From assembly GCA_016125275.1 (NCBI GenBank), contig WGMB01000007.1, positions 372,001 to 436,000 on the forward strand: a stretch of DNA of 64,000 nt, given 5' to 3'. Made by a program: the position numbers and the translations under genes. This DNA comes from Acidobacteriota bacterium (GTDB lineage: Bacteria; Acidobacteriota; Terriglobia; Bryobacterales; UBA6623). The notes beneath the pieces are model-generated. The model did not search any database, was not told the DNA's origin, and saw nothing but the letters and a program-made list of their open reading frames with translations. This document shows, piece by piece, positions 8,202 to 16,680 of this stretch (the first letter of the stretch is position 1; each line of letters begins with the position of its first letter).

Positions 8202-9985
8202 CGCGGGGTCTGCGGCTGCCGGAGCGCCTGCTCCAGCAGCGCCAGATTGTGGCGGGCTTGCCGATGCGACGGCTCCAGCGCCAGGGCCGTGCGGAGCGCG
8301 CCCTCGGCTTCGGCCAAACGGCCCATGCTCAACAACGCGGCCCCTTGCCGCGCCTGCGCTTCGGCGTCGGCGGGATTGGCGCGGACGGCGGCGTCGAAAG
8401 CCTCGAGCGCCTCGGCCGGGCGGCCGGCGTCGAGCAGCGCCAAGCCCCGGTTTCCGTGAAAGGCCGGATCGAGCGGGGCGACGGCGATCGCCTGGTCATA
8501 GGCCTGTAGGGCCTCCTGGAGACGTCCGCCGTCCGCCAACAGATTTCCTAAGTTGTTCCAGGCCTGCGGAAAGGAAGGGTCGATCTCGACGGCTCGGCGG
8601 TAGGCCTTCTCGGCCTCGGCGGCGCGGCCGGTCTCGGCCAGCTTTTCCGCCAGCTCGAACCAGGGCTCCGGAGCCGCCGCGGCGCCGGCGGCCAGCAGTT
8701 GCTCCAGGCGCGGCAGCCCCTCGGCCAGGTCCGCCCGCTCCTTCACCTGCGCCAGAGCCAAGTAGACGCCTGCGAGCGCGTCGGAATCCTCCCCAGGCGG
8801 CGGGTAGAGCTGCACCACCGGGCCGCGGTAGACCTGCTCGGCCTCGGTCTTCTCCCGGCGCGGCGCCAGCAGATCGCCCGGCGGCGGGAGGCGTTGGATC
8901 TTGTGGTCGGTCATCGCCACGTGCACCACGTCCTCGGTGCGCCGCAAGGGCATGTGGCAGGCGACGCAGTCGTCCTGCGCGGCGTGCTCGGCGGCCAGGG
9001 TCAGCGCGTGGCAGTCCAGGCAGCGGGCGCGGTAGCGGGCGGCCCGCGCGGAGGGCTCGGGGCGGTCGTGTGGGTTGTGGCAATCCAGGCACGTCATCGC
9101 CTCGCTTTGGCGGAAGCAGCGCGACTGGAGCAGCCGGTAGGCGGCGCTGACGATCTCGAACTTGTCGTCATGGCCGGTCCCCGGCGCGTGGTCGAAGTGG
9201 ACGATCGAGTCGCCCAGCGGCTCGCCCGGGCGGTAGGAGTAGAACGAGCGCCCGAACCGGCGCAGGGTCTCCGGCAGGCGGAACGTGGTCGACTCCAGGT
9301 GGCACTGCATGCAGACCTCGAGGGAGCGCTCCGGGCTCAGCCGGGCGGGATTGACGATCGCCTCCGGCCGGCCGCTGCGGGCGTGCTCGGCGCCGTCGCC
9401 GTGGCAGCGGTCGCAGTCGATGCCCAGCGGCAACTGTTTGGGAAAGATCACGTCGGCGTCCCAGCCCGGGCGCGAGCGCTCCGGCGCCACGTCCGGGTAG
9501 CCGTTGTGGCAGAACATGCACTTGTGGTTGACCTGGCGCGTGAAACCCGGCTGGTTGGCGCGATCGTAGCCCGGGGCCATCGCCCAGGCCTGCTCTTGCG
9601 AGTACCACGAGACGGGCAACTCGTAGAGACGACCCTGGGAACTCTGGAACAGGTAGCTGCGGGCTCGCTCGCCCGAGCCCATCACGTGCGTGACCGGCCG
9701 CTCCAGGATGTCCGTGCGGCGGCCCTGCTCATCGAGGCGGTAGCGGCGCACCAGCAGGGTCTCGCCCCGCCGAAACATCTCGTAGTGCCGATCCGAAGCT
9801 TCGTGATAGTAGGAGGAGCCGGAAAAGTCGCCGATCTCCTCGTCCGCCGACGGCAGGAAGAACGAGCGGCCCATCGGCGTGGCCAGGTAGCGCTCGACCA
9901 GCTCGACATGACAGGGGCGGCAGCTCTCCGGGTCGGTCGCCAGGACCGGAAGCGCCGCCAGCAACAACAGCAGCGCGGGCCTCAT
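8198..9985 (-). CDS. Seven-heme c-type cytochrome with C-terminal TPR repeats
   Basis: 595 residues with a signal peptide (MRPALLLLLAALPVLA). The N-terminal two thirds holds seven CxxCH motifs in order: CRPCH, CMFCH, CDRCH, CMQCH, CLDCH, CLDCH, CVACH. Several resemble the cytochrome c554/NrfA-like arrangement (for example IDCDRCHGDGAEHA and MTCLDCHNPHD). The last ~200 residues are about five TPR units (AWNNLGNLLADGGRLQEALQAYDQAI and relatives). It should be an extracytoplasmic electron carrier or multiheme scaffold with a protein-docking tail. The start overlaps the SGNH gene stop as ATGA, so the two are translationally coupled. A close paralogue lies at 37750-39708. Confidence 0.9.
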   Translation of the reverse strand: MRPALLLLLAALPVLATDPESCRPCHVELVERYLATPMGRSFFLPSADEEIGDFSGSSYYHEASDRHYEMFRRGETLLVRRYRLDEQGRRTDILERPVTHVMGSGERARSYLFQSSQGRLYELPVSWYSQEQAWAMAPGYDRANQPGFTRQVNHKCMFCHNGYPDVAPERSRPGWDADVIFPKQLPLGIDCDRCHGDGAEHARSGRPEAIVNPARLSPERSLEVCMQCHLESTTFRLPETLRRFGRSFYSYRPGEPLGDSIVHFDHAPGTGHDDKFEIVSAAYRLLQSRCFRQSEAMTCLDCHNPHDRPEPSARAARYRARCLDCHALTLAAEHAAQDDCVACHMPLRRTEDVVHVAMTDHKIQRLPPPGDLLAPRREKTEAEQVYRGPVVQLYPPPGEDSDALAGVYLALAQVKERADLAEGLPRLEQLLAAGAAAAPEPWFELAEKLAETGRAAEAEKAYRRAVEIDPSFPQAWNNLGNLLADGGRLQEALQAYDQAIAVAPLDPAFHGNRGLALLDAGRPAEALEAFDAAVRANPADAEAQARQGAALLSMGRLAEAEGALRTALALEPSHRQARHNLALLEQALRQPQTPR

Positions 9986-10914
9986 GGCAGCTTGGCGAGG
10001 GCGGCCGCGACGGCTCGGGCGGCGACCTCGTAGCCCTCGGCCGTGGCGTGGACGGGATCGACGAAGAGCCGTGCGCCGCCGGCGGCTCGAAAGGCTTCGA
10101 GCGGCTCCGCCACGACCGTCCCGGTCTCGCGGCCGATGGTCCGCAGCAGCGTCTGCCGGGGATGCTCCATACCGCCGTCCATCTGCACCGCCGAGGGCCA
10201 CACCACCAGCACAGGGACCGCTCCTGCCTTCCGCGCCGCCTCGACCATGGCGCGGATCTCGCTGCCGAACTCCTCCTCGGTCAGCCGCGGCCGGCCCTCG
10301 GGCAACACCCGGCGCAGCAGTCGCGTTACCCGGTGGCGGCTCATCTCACCGGCCCGCTCGGCCGCCATCAGCTCGCTATGCTCGGCGTCGGAGAGGTGGT
10401 CCCAGACCGTCCGCCCGTTCACCCAGAACGTGATCACCACCACGTCCGGCCTTTCGCCGGCGGCCAGGGCCTGCTCCAGAACCAGCCGCCCCTGGAAGGC
10501 CGAGTAGCCGGGGACCCCTGCGTTGATCGCGCGGACTCCCAACGCCTCACCCACCCGGGCTGGAAAGGCTTCCGCGTCGTTCACGGGGATGCCGAAGGTG
10601 CACGAGTCGCCCAGGAACAGCATGGTCTTGGCGCCTTCCGCGCCGGCGGGCGTGCGGCGGCGGCCTTCCGCGTCGGTGGAGACGCGGAAGGCGTGCTCGG
10701 CGTCGGGCAGCTTCTCCGACGCGGGGACCTCTTGCAGATTCGGCCGAAGCTTCCAGAACAGGAGGTCGTCGGGTTGAAAGATCTTCTCCGTGCCGGGGAA
10801 GACCTGCAGGTTCATGCGCAGAAAGTCCCAGCGCGCGTTGGAATCGGCCGCGGCGAGGGTCGCCGCCCCGAACGCCGCCGTCAACAACAGGCCGGCGCCG
10901 AGCAACCGCTTCAT
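9982..10914 (-). CDS. Secreted SGNH/GDSL hydrolase
   Basis: 310 residues with a signal peptide (MKRLLGAGLLLTAAFGAATLAAA). Block I of the SGNH fold is FLGDSCTFG with the nucleophile Ser; block II/III glycine and asparagine lie in INAGVPGYSAFQG and VVVITFWVNG; block V is FVDPVHATAEGY with Asp and His. It should be an esterase or O-acyl hydrolase acting outside the cytoplasm; the substrate is unknown. It sits between the membrane TPR protein and the cytochrome, with ATGA overlaps on both sides, so the three genes are almost certainly co-translated. SGNH proteins next to membrane proteins often act on polysaccharide O-acetyl groups, but that is inference here. Confidence 0.88.
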   Translation of the reverse strand: MKRLLGAGLLLTAAFGAATLAAADSNARWDFLRMNLQVFPGTEKIFQPDDLLFWKLRPNLQEVPASEKLPDAEHAFRVSTDAEGRRRTPAGAEGAKTMLFLGDSCTFGIPVNDAEAFPARVGEALGVRAINAGVPGYSAFQGRLVLEQALAAGERPDVVVITFWVNGRTVWDHLSDAEHSELMAAERAGEMSRHRVTRLLRRVLPEGRPRLTEEEFGSEIRAMVEAARKAGAVPVLVVWPSAVQMDGGMEHPRQTLLRTIGRETGTVVAEPLEAFRAAGGARLFVDPVHATAEGYEVAARAVAAALAKLP

Positions 10915-12842
10915 GGCTGAGGCTGTTCGGCCTGGAGCTGCGCCAGGGCGGATGCGGCTGCTTGCTGGGCGCGAGGATCGCCGGACGCCATGGCCGCATT
11001 GTAGTGCCAAGCGGCCTGTTCGAGCTGCCCCTGGTAGGCCAGTAGGCCGCCCAGGTTGATGTGCGCGGAGGCGTAGCCCGGGTCGAGCTCCAGCGCCCTG
11101 CGCAGCGCCGCAACGGCTTCGCCGTAACGGCCGAGCTTGCTGTAGGCCAACCCCAGCCCGGCTTGCGCCTGAGGCGAGCTCGGGTCGGACTCGAGCGCCA
11201 GGCGGTAGTGCTCCACCGCTTCTTCAGGGCGTTCCAGCCGCAGCAGGGCCTGCGCCAGGTTGGCATGGACCACTGACGGGCGAGCGGCCAGCGAGGCGGC
11301 GTCCCCCGGCATCAGCGGCGCGCTCGAACGCAGCGCCTGCGCGTCCTCGTCGCGGTAGAGGCTCAAGGCCTGCTCGTACTGAGCGACGGCCTCGTCCAGC
11401 CGACCCTGGTCATAGAGCACTCCGCCGAGGTTGTTGAACGCTTTGGACGATTCCGGCATCCGCTCGGCGGCGCGCTCAAAGGCGGCCTGCGCCTCTTCGA
11501 GCCGGCCGGACCGCCACAGGGCGTTGCCGAGGTTGTACTGCGCTTCGCCCAGCTCGGGCGCGGCGGCGACGAGGGATTCCGCCGTCGCCACGTCGTCGGC
11601 GGTTCGGCCGCGCTCCAGCCCCACGAACAGAACCAGCACGGCCCCGATGTAGGCGGCCTGCTGCCAGCCCTTGTTCTGCGGGGCGATACGGCGGGCCACC
11701 TGCCCCAGCCAGGCCTTGACGCGCGGGGGGGCCTCGCCGGCGTCCGCGATGTCCAAGTCGGCTCGGGTGCGCTTGTCGCGCATCTTCCAGATGAAGCCGT
11801 CGAAATAGTAGTGCATCGCGTTCGACGTCACCACGTAGGCGATCAGCAGGCGATGCAGCAGGGCGTCGGAGACGGCCGGCACAAAGTAGTTGATCGACCC
11901 GTAGGCCAGAATGAGTCCGGCGTACAGCGTGACCAGCGCCAAGCTGGGCTGAAACAGGAAGCGCACGAAGCCCGCCACCGGGCCGTTCTTGACCACCCGG
12001 TTGCGGTTGTAGGCCCACACGATGCCGTAGTACTGGATGCAGTGGAAGGCCGACCAGACCGTGAAGCCCACCAGAAAGTCGTCCAGCCCCACGTACAGGT
12101 ACCAGGTAGCCCCCAGGAAGATGCCGAGCATCGACAGCTTGCGCCAGCTCACCGGCCGCCCGGCGCGCCACTCGTTGAGGTGATAGCCGACGTAGGCCAG
12201 CGTGAGCAGCGCGCTGAGCCCCAGCAGCGCCGTCCGCCCGCCTGAGACAGCCCCGGCCGGAACCAGCGGCAGGCCGGTCTGATAGGCCCTGCTGAGCAGG
12301 TTGTGGCTGTAGTGCGGGCTCACGGCGATCAGCGCCACGTACCACGAGATCGCCAGACCCCAGTCCAGCCAGGACGTCGCCGCGTTCACGGCGCCGGCCT
12401 TGGAGTCGTAGATCCGCATGAAGCCGTAGTGCTGCATCAGTACGTGCCAGATGTCCCACAGCGCCACGAAGATCAGCAGCCCGTGGAGCTGCCGGTCGTC
12501 GAACCACAACGCCGTGAGGAAGATCAGCGGCGGCGCCAGCAGAAAGCGCCAGCGGAAGCGCTCGAACAGCTCCTTGTCGCCGTAAGCGCGCAGAAAGGTG
12601 GGAAAGTGGTGCCCGAAGGTGAAGAACGCCAGCAGGAAGATGGCGATCTCCCGCGAGCTGAAGGCCCCGCGCAGCGGCAGGAACACCGCCATCACCAGCA
12701 GCGGAGCGCCGATGAACAGCAGCAGATCGAGCGAGGGGCCGAGGATCCAGGCGCTGGGCGCCGGCGCGGCCGGGATCGCCGCGGCCGCGCCGGGGACGGC
12801 AACCTCCGTCCCGAGCGCCCTGTTCTTGCGAGTCTTCGCCAT
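10911..12842 (-). CDS. Polytopic membrane protein with conserved histidines and C-terminal TPR domain
   Basis: 643 residues. Residues ~30-420 form about ten membrane helices carrying paired histidines: FGHHFPTFLRAYGD, DIWHVLMQHYGFMRIYD, WSAFHCIQYYGIVWAYNRNR and SNAMHYYFDGFIWKMRDKR. This pattern suggests a membrane-bound metal site comparable in style to desaturase or Brp/Blh-like enzymes, but I cannot place it in a named family. Residues ~430-640 carry TPR units (EAQYNLGNALWRSGRLEEA, KAFNNLGGVLYDQGRLDEA, QAGLGLAYSKLGRYGEA). It overlaps the SGNH gene by ATGA. An activity needing electrons would fit the cytochrome encoded two genes downstream. Confidence 0.82.
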   Translation of the reverse strand: MAKTRKNRALGTEVAVPGAAAAIPAAPAPSAWILGPSLDLLLFIGAPLLVMAVFLPLRGAFSSREIAIFLLAFFTFGHHFPTFLRAYGDKELFERFRWRFLLAPPLIFLTALWFDDRQLHGLLIFVALWDIWHVLMQHYGFMRIYDSKAGAVNAATSWLDWGLAISWYVALIAVSPHYSHNLLSRAYQTGLPLVPAGAVSGGRTALLGLSALLTLAYVGYHLNEWRAGRPVSWRKLSMLGIFLGATWYLYVGLDDFLVGFTVWSAFHCIQYYGIVWAYNRNRVVKNGPVAGFVRFLFQPSLALVTLYAGLILAYGSINYFVPAVSDALLHRLLIAYVVTSNAMHYYFDGFIWKMRDKRTRADLDIADAGEAPPRVKAWLGQVARRIAPQNKGWQQAAYIGAVLVLFVGLERGRTADDVATAESLVAAAPELGEAQYNLGNALWRSGRLEEAQAAFERAAERMPESSKAFNNLGGVLYDQGRLDEAVAQYEQALSLYRDEDAQALRSSAPLMPGDAASLAARPSVVHANLAQALLRLERPEEAVEHYRLALESDPSSPQAQAGLGLAYSKLGRYGEAVAALRRALELDPGYASAHINLGGLLAYQGQLEQAAWHYNAAMASGDPRAQQAAASALAQLQAEQPQP

Positions 12843-12859
12843 CGCTCCAACAACATCAG

Positions 12860-12898
12860 AGCCCCAACCCTGGGGTTGGGGTCCGAAACCCGGGGCTC
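12860..12898. repeat. Inverted repeat with two mutually exclusive pairings
   Basis: CCCCAACCC (12862-12870) pairs perfectly with GGGTTGGGG (12873-12881) around a 2-base loop. GAGCCCC (12860-12866) can instead pair with GGGGCTC (12892-12898). It lies between two co-directional minus-strand genes, just upstream of the membrane TPR gene. There is no T-run, so it is not a typical terminator. Confidence 0.6.
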
Positions 12899-12971
12899 AC
12901 GGGACCGTGTGAGACGTGCTGGACTCTCCGATCTTCCCGTCCCGGGCTCTGCTTCTCTTACTCCAGCAGAT

Positions 12972-14222
12972 TTACTTGAAGTTCGAGTAGTCGCCGACGT
13001 TCGAGTATTCTTCCGACGCCAACCCGGGCACATCCCAAACGATATCACCCGCCCGGATCGTCAGTGCGGCTGCGATGTTGCGGTCGCCGATCAGCTTCGC
13101 GCGGCCCGAATCCAGGAACGCGAACTCGCCCTTCTGCACTTCCAGCACGGCGATGTCGGCGATCGCGCCCTCGTCCAGGTTGCCCAGGTCGTAGCGGCGG
13201 ATGGCCTTGGCGGCGTTCACCGTCGTCCGCTCGATCACCTGGTCCAGCGGCATGCCCATGTTCAAGAACTTCGACATCACGTTGGTCAGCGTGGCGTGCG
13301 GCAGCATGATCGAACCCTTGTGGATGTCAGTCGAGATCGTGTCCGGCAAAAAGCCCTGCTTGATGGCCGGCACGGCGATGCGGAACCAGAGGCTGCCCGA
13401 GCCGTGGCCGACGTCGAAGAGGATGCCGCGCTGCCGAGCCTTCCACATGTAGCTCTGCACCCGCTCGTGCTCATCGAGCTGCGGCGTCAGCCGGCCATAG
13501 AAGTGGGTGTGGATGTTGCCCGGCTTCATGTGCTTCAGGATCAGGTCCTCGTAGCTGCGGCCTTCCTTCTGGCTGAAGTCGACCATCAGCACCGTGTTGG
13601 AGAGGTCAGCGGCCTTCACGGCGCGGTCCACGGCTTCCCAGTCCGCCGGCTGATAGTGCGCCGTCTTGATGCCGACGATGGTCTCCGGGTACTTGTTGAC
13701 CATGCGGACGGCCGCGTCCACGTCCATCTGGCTGACGTCGTTCTCCACCTCGGAGCCGTACATCCCCCCGCTGACGATGTTCAGCAGCGCCAGGATGCGG
13801 GTGGCCGCGTGGTCGATGGTGTTCTTCTTGAAGGCTTCGAAGGTCTTCGCGCCCGAGGTGCCGGCGTCGACCGCCGTGGTCACGCCGTTGCGCAGGCAGT
13901 TGTGGTCCGGGTTCACGCTCAGCCAAGGTCCGTGCACGTCGAAGTGGCCGTGGATGTCGATCAGGCCGGGCGTGACGTAGTAGTCGGAGACGTCCACGAC
14001 TTTTTTGGCGTGAGCGGGCGGCAGGTGCTCGGCGACGCGGGCGATGCGGTCGCCGATGATGGCGATGTCATAGCGTCCGTTGCGCTCGTTCTTGGGGTCG
14101 ATCACATGACCGCCCGTGAGCAGGATGTCGTAGATCACCGGCTGCTCGGCGGCCAGCGGCAGGGTCAGGCAAAGCGCGATCAGCGCCGTCCGGATGGGCG
14201 CGACCTTACTGAATCGAAACAT
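12972..14222 (-). CDS. Exported amidohydrolase/deacetylase family metallohydrolase (COG3964-like), copy 1
   Basis: 416 residues with an N-terminal signal (TALIALCLTLPLAAEQ). Amidohydrolase landmarks are YDILLTGGHVIDPKN at the beta-sandwich start, the metal motif GLIDIHGHFDVHG, the likely carbamylated-lysine region TIVGIKTAHY, then IHTHFYG, FDVGHGSGSLWF and the C-terminal metal aspartate in TISTDIH. The gene is paralogous to the next one upstream and overlaps it by 17 bases. COG3964 enzymes are normally cytoplasmic partners of SelA-like PLP enzymes; this one carries an export signal. The substrate is unknown; candidates are N-acetylated or cyclic amide derivatives of amino sugars or D-amino acids. 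Confidence 0.88.
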   Translation of the reverse strand: MFRFSKVAPIRTALIALCLTLPLAAEQPVIYDILLTGGHVIDPKNERNGRYDIAIIGDRIARVAEHLPPAHAKKVVDVSDYYVTPGLIDIHGHFDVHGPWLSVNPDHNCLRNGVTTAVDAGTSGAKTFEAFKKNTIDHAATRILALLNIVSGGMYGSEVENDVSQMDVDAAVRMVNKYPETIVGIKTAHYQPADWEAVDRAVKAADLSNTVLMVDFSQKEGRSYEDLILKHMKPGNIHTHFYGRLTPQLDEHERVQSYMWKARQRGILFDVGHGSGSLWFRIAVPAIKQGFLPDTISTDIHKGSIMLPHATLTNVMSKFLNMGMPLDQVIERTTVNAAKAIRRYDLGNLDEGAIADIAVLEVQKGEFAFLDSGRAKLIGDRNIAAALTIRAGDIVWDVPGLASEEYSNVGDYSNFK

Positions 14223-15432
14223 AGTTCCCCGCCTCCTGCCATTTCGGAAAACCGAGGCCTTCGAGATCGACCACGATCTCGCCGGCGCGCACGGTCAAGA
14301 TATTTTCGAGCTGCTCGGTGGCCAGCATCTTCTTCTTCCAGGCGTCGAACAGAGCGAACACGCCCGTCCGCAGCCGGAAAACGGCGATGTCGGCGTCCTT
14401 GCCCACGCTGAGCGTGCCGACCTCGGGGAACTTGCTGATCGCCTTGGCCGGGGCCACGGTCGAGCGCCGGATAGCGTCAGGCAGCTTCATGCCGAGCGCC
14501 ATCATCTTCGTGATGCAGTTCGGCATGTCGGATTTAGTGCCCATGATGCTCGAGTCGTGCAGATCGGTCGAGATCGTGTCCGGGTAGAAGCCGTCCTTGG
14601 TGGCGTTCACGGCCACCGGCCACATGAAGCTGCCGCCGCCGTGGCCCATGTCGAACAGCACGCCGCGCTTGCGGGCCTCCCAGACGTAGTCCTGCACTTT
14701 GCCGGTAAAGCGGCTGACGATCTCCACCTGCCGGTCGTTGAAGGCATGAGTGTGGATGTCGCCGGGGCGCATCTTCTCGAGCAGCTTCTCCTTGGAGTTA
14801 CGGCCCGTGTTGGTGAAGATCTTGTCGTCGATGATGACGGGCTTCTTGGACAGCCGGCCGGCCTCGATGGCGTTGTCGACCGCCGTCCAGCCGTAGCCGC
14901 CGAAGTGCGCCGTCTTGATGCCCACGATCAGGTCGGGGTACTCGGCCATCTTGGCGGCCGTCTTCACCGGGTCCATGTCCGCGGTGTTGCTCTCCCACTC
15001 GTGGACCATGCCGTGGCCGACGATGTTGATGAAGGCGTAGACGCGGGTCTTGACGCGGTCGATGATCGTCTTCTTGAAGTCCTCGAAGGTCATCCAGCCT
15101 GATCCGCCGCAATCGACGATGGTGGTGGTGCCGGCGTACAACGAGGTGTCGTCGGGAAAGATGGCCCCGGAGTAGCCGTAGACGTGGGCGTGCAGGTCCA
15201 CAAGGCCCGGCGTGACGATGGCGCCGGAGGCGTCGATCACTTTCTTGGCGTCGCCGGAGATGGATTCGGCCACCTGGGCGATCTTGCCGTCCTTGACGGC
15301 GACGTCCATCACGCCGTCGATGTCGTTGGCCGGATCGATGACCCGGCCGCCGCGAATCAAGATGTCATAGCTCTGCGCGGCGACGGGCGTCGCAGCCGCG
15401 AGCAGCAGCAGATACGGGAGCAATCTTCGCAC
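14206..15432 (-). CDS. Exported amidohydrolase/deacetylase family metallohydrolase (COG3964-like), copy 2
   Basis: 408 residues with a signal peptide (MRRLLPYLLLLAAATPVAAQ). Same architecture as its downstream neighbour: YDILIRGGRVIDPANDIDG, GLVDLHAHVYGYSG metal motif, LIVGIKTAHFGGYGW lysine, GDIHTHAFND, FDMGHGGGSFMW and TISTDLHDSS. The start is GTG at 15432, which shares one base with the stop codon of the PLP-enzyme gene upstream (TAGTG), indicating translational coupling. Retention of all metal-ligand positions in both copies suggests two active enzymes, perhaps with different substrates, rather than a decaying duplicate. Confidence 0.88.
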   Translation of the reverse strand: MRRLLPYLLLLAAATPVAAQSYDILIRGGRVIDPANDIDGVMDVAVKDGKIAQVAESISGDAKKVIDASGAIVTPGLVDLHAHVYGYSGAIFPDDTSLYAGTTTIVDCGGSGWMTFEDFKKTIIDRVKTRVYAFINIVGHGMVHEWESNTADMDPVKTAAKMAEYPDLIVGIKTAHFGGYGWTAVDNAIEAGRLSKKPVIIDDKIFTNTGRNSKEKLLEKMRPGDIHTHAFNDRQVEIVSRFTGKVQDYVWEARKRGVLFDMGHGGGSFMWPVAVNATKDGFYPDTISTDLHDSSIMGTKSDMPNCITKMMALGMKLPDAIRRSTVAPAKAISKFPEVGTLSVGKDADIAVFRLRTGVFALFDAWKKKMLATEQLENILTVRAGEIVVDLEGLGFPKWQEAGNYVSIQ

Positions 15433-16664
15433 TAAACTCTCTCCGTGAGGATGGCCCGGACGCGCTCGGCGATCTGCATCTCTTCGCCGTCCTGCAACAG
15501 GTAAGGGAAGATGCCGAGGCCTTTCCAGGGCGGATTGAACCGGCGCATGTCGCTGGCTTCGATCGACGGCTCGCCGCTGCGCAGCGCGTCGATCATCTGC
15601 TCGAGCGAGAGCCCGAGCTTGGCTTCATCCCACTGCACCGACAAGCGCGGCGAGTGGGAAAAGTCGTTGTTGGGAATCAGCTCGGTCACGACCGTGTCGA
15701 GCCCTTCCAGGCGCTTGGCGATGCGGTCGAGCTTGGCGTGGAACTCCGCTCGCTCGGCCTCGTGATCCTTCGCCAGATACTGTTCGACCGCCGAGAGCAG
15801 CCCGACGATCTCTTCCTTACCCACCTTGGCGATGCGGGCGAAGTAGTTGGCCGGGGCGGCGTTGGCGTAGGCCTTGCGGACCCACTCGCGCTTGCCCAGC
15901 AGCATGCCGCTGCACTGCGGACCATGGAGATTCTTACCGCCGGAGAAGGCCACCATGTCGACGCCCATCTTCACGAACTTGCCCAGGTTCTCGGCGGGCG
16001 GCACTTCCGCGGCGGCGTCGAGAATCACGGGCAGCCCGGCGGCGTGGGCGATCTCGAGGTACTCTTCCAGCTCGACCGCGCTGCCCAAGGTGTGGTGGCT
16101 GCGCACGAAGCAGCAGGCGGCCGTCTTGGCGTTGATCGCGGACCGCATCTGGTCCGCCGTCTCCACCTCCACCAGCTTGGCCCCGACCATGCGAAAAGCG
16201 TGATCGTAGGGGTTGCGGTGGCGCTTCTGGATGATGAATTCGTCCTTGGAGCCGGTCAGGTCCGGCAGCCGCTTCATCTTCTCCACGTCGTCGCCGACGG
16301 TGGCCGCGCAACTGGCCACGCACAGCGCCGCCGACGCTCCGCAGGTTACGAAGGCGTCCTCGGCGCCGGTCAGCTCGGCCAGCCGGGCGCCGACCTTCTC
16401 TTGCAGGTCGGCGATCTTGACGAAGCTCTTGGAGGCCGCCTCCATCGCCGCGTGTGTTTCGGCCGACATCAGCGAGCCGCTGAAGACCGTGATGGTGCCG
16501 ACGGCGTTGATGAAGGGGCGCACCCCCAGTCGCTGGTAAATGTCCACGGCCGCCGCGCCGGTGGTGGCCTCGGCGGCGCCGCCGGCGCAAGCGGCTCCGG
16601 CCAAGGGAGCGGCGGCGCCGGCTTGCAGAAAGCGGCGGCGGCTGACGGGATCGAGGCGCTTCAC
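15432..16664 (-). CDS. Tat-exported SelA-like PLP-dependent enzyme (COG1921), copy 1
   Basis: 410 residues. The N-terminus VSRRRFLQAGAAAPLAGAACAGG is a twin-arginine signal with a possible lipobox cysteine. The catalytic domain is a fold-type I PLP enzyme of the SelA/DgaE group: INAVGTITVFSGSLMS near the start, the aspartate in LPVILDAAAE, and the Schiff-base lysine in FSGGKNLHGPQCSG. DgaE-type relatives are ammonia lyases on sugar acids; true SelA is cytoplasmic, so this exported form is not a selenium transferase. The start is GTG 16664, with GGGAGG at good spacing. Exported PLP enzymes fit the Tat route, because the cofactor is loaded before export. Confidence 0.87.
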   Translation of the reverse strand: MKRLDPVSRRRFLQAGAAAPLAGAACAGGAAEATTGAAAVDIYQRLGVRPFINAVGTITVFSGSLMSAETHAAMEAASKSFVKIADLQEKVGARLAELTGAEDAFVTCGASAALCVASCAATVGDDVEKMKRLPDLTGSKDEFIIQKRHRNPYDHAFRMVGAKLVEVETADQMRSAINAKTAACCFVRSHHTLGSAVELEEYLEIAHAAGLPVILDAAAEVPPAENLGKFVKMGVDMVAFSGGKNLHGPQCSGMLLGKREWVRKAYANAAPANYFARIAKVGKEEIVGLLSAVEQYLAKDHEAERAEFHAKLDRIAKRLEGLDTVVTELIPNNDFSHSPRLSVQWDEAKLGLSLEQMIDALRSGEPSIEASDMRRFNPPWKGLGIFPYLLQDGEEMQIAERVRAILTERV

Positions 16665-16680
16665 GATGGAACCTCCCGAA

